Part shown: in pieces, positions 63,206 to 64,000 of the stretch | How positions within the stretch are numbered: the stretch's first letter is position 1 | Layout of the letters: each line of letters begins with the position of its first letter | DNA from: Streptomyces bicolor | GTDB taxonomy: Bacteria; Actinomycetota; Actinomycetes; Streptomycetales; Streptomycetaceae | NCBI RefSeq assembly: GCF_000719285.1 | Contig: NZ_JOFS01000037.1 | Coordinates: 1-64,000, forward strand | Reading direction: 5' to 3' | Length of the DNA: 64,000 nucleotides | Position numbers and translations under genes: made by a program | The notes under the pieces: model-generated | The model's input: the letters and a program-made list of their open reading frames with translations, nothing else | What the model was told of the DNA's origin: nothing | The model's database searches: none

Positions 63206-64000
63206 TCAGCGGCGGGCCGCCGCCGCGCGGACCTCGGCGAGAAGGCCGTACATGACGTTGCCGGGGCACTCGGTGGAGAAGTAGTCGCGGTGGCCGCCGA
63301 CCACGTTCGTGTCCTTCTTCGTGCCGTTGACCGGGTTGACGTACGTCACCCGCGCCTGCGGGTCCAGGCCCTTGAAGCGGGAGATCACCTTGATCAGCCG
63401 GATCAGGGAGGCCTTGGCCGCCTCCGTCGGGCCCTGCTCCTGGAGGGTGCCGAGCAGGGCGATGCCGAGGGCGCCGGAGTTGTAGCCGACGGAGTGGAAG
63501 CCGGTGACGAGGTCGCCGTCCGGGTTGAAGGCCGGGATGCCGTCGTCGCCGGAGTAGCGGCCCTCGTAGACGTTGCCCGCCTCGTCGATGAGGAAGTGGT
63601 AGCCGATGTCGCCCCAGTCGTTGGTGATCGCGTGCAGCTCGTAGATCGCGCGGACCGTCGCGGCCGGGTCGGGATCGTCGTTCGGCGTCGCGGTGTGGTG
63701 GACCGTGATGATCTGGAGCGGGTAGTACGTCTCCGGCGAGTTGACCGAGCCGTCCGGCTTGAACCGCTTGGACTCGTCGGCGCCCCAGGCCGGCCGCGAG
63801 AGGTAGCGCACGCCACGCACGCGCGTGGGCTCGCTCGGCACATGGAAGGTGCGGTCGGGGCCGTCGGTGGTGTCGATCGCCAGCGAGTGCACACCGTCGA
63901 TGGTGCTCGACGCCTTCACCTCGTACGCGGTGGCGTTCCGGGCGGCGACCAGGGCCGCTCCGCCGTCCTCGACGGTCGCGCAGCCGCTCTTCAGGGGCTG
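63206..64000 (-). CDS. Peptidoglycan-recognition N-acetylmuramoyl-L-alanine amidase, N-terminus beyond the window
   Basis: About 264 C-terminal residues are present; the frame stays open to position 64000. The type-2 amidase/PGRP domain has zinc ligands and catalytic residues in TVHHTATPN, DIGYHFLIDEAGNVYEGR and VVGGHRDYFSTECPGN (His, His, Cys). RPAWGADES is the usual domain start in Streptomyces members. The enzyme cleaves the bond between muramic acid and L-Ala in peptidoglycan. Any signal peptide lies outside the window. Confidence 0.93.
   Translation of the reverse strand, partial: QPLKSGCATVEDGGAALVAARNATAYEVKASSTIDGVHSLAIDTTDGPDRTFHVPSEPTRVRGVRYLSRPAWGADESKRFKPDGSVNSPETYYPLQIITVHHTATPNDDPDPAATVRAIYELHAITNDWGDIGYHFLIDEAGNVYEGRYSGDDGIPAFNPDGDLVTGFHSVGYNSGALGIALLGTLQEQGPTEAAKASLIRLIKVISRFKGLDPQARVTYVNPVNGTKKDTNVVGGHRDYFSTECPGNVMYGLLAEVRAAAARR

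Overview
The window is chromosomal DNA of a Streptomyces-type actinomycete. It has very high GC with a strong G/C bias at third codon positions, frequent GTG starts, ATGA/GTGA start-stop overlaps, long GC-rich hairpin terminators, and a gene set typical of the genus: glmU-prs-rplY-pth next to a tRNA-Gln, a galTEK operon, SUKH proteins, a SCO6745-like protein and DUF4253. From memory the order resembles the mfd-glmU-gal part of the Streptomyces coelicolor chromosome; no alignment was run. Replication origins, rRNA, CRISPR arrays, complete insertion sequences and phage genes were looked for and not seen.

Layout. 1-10.5 kb is accessory: the end of a Ser/Thr kinase operon, an HTH-N6-adenine methylase with repeated GTTCACA words, a secreted protein with a duplicated domain, an acetyltransferase, a DUF6183-like gene lying between an HNH-nuclease fragment and an intact HNH lipoprotein, a small antitoxin-like gene, and a divergent SCO6745-like/TetR pair. 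The TetR gene is followed by a SnoaL-like gene carrying a SoxR-type box. 10.5-23 kb holds mfd, a DUF2079 membrane protein, a MacB/FtsX-type ABC exporter, a drug MFS transporter and an exonuclease/phosphatase-family protein. 23-28.4 kb holds a DUF4253 protein, a DUF485/acetate-type symporter pair, a membrane protein of unknown function and a DivIVA-like coiled-coil protein.

28.7-34.2 kb is the most unusual part. Four adjacent genes carry toxin and immunity domains without secretion signals: an immunity-deaminase-SUKH-4 protein with a collagen-like linker, a WHH-nuclease/SUKH fusion, a YwqJ-type deaminase and a SUKH-3 protein. A BldD-like dyad cluster sits in the divergent promoter. The SUKH-3 gene begins with a 43-bp dispersed repeat that also lies inside the methylase gene.

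34.2-50.9 kb contains an orphan histidine kinase, a double-HTH gene beside tRNA-Gln(UUG), the core genes glmU, prs, rplY and pth, a sortase-anchored protein, ppc, a desaturase/TetR pair with tandem operators, and a methyltransferase/MarR pair with a perfect 14-bp palindrome. 51.3-56.7 kb is the galactose locus: galT-galE-galK runs leftward and a sodium/sugar symporter rightward from a shared AT-rich region. 56.8-64 kb holds membrane proteins, an orphan LuxR-type regulator with a degenerate receiver, a membrane-anchored beta-propeller, an ABC-F ATPase and the C-terminal part of a peptidoglycan amidase.

Five genes share a -10-like hexamer exactly 7 nt before the start codon, which suggests leaderless mRNAs.
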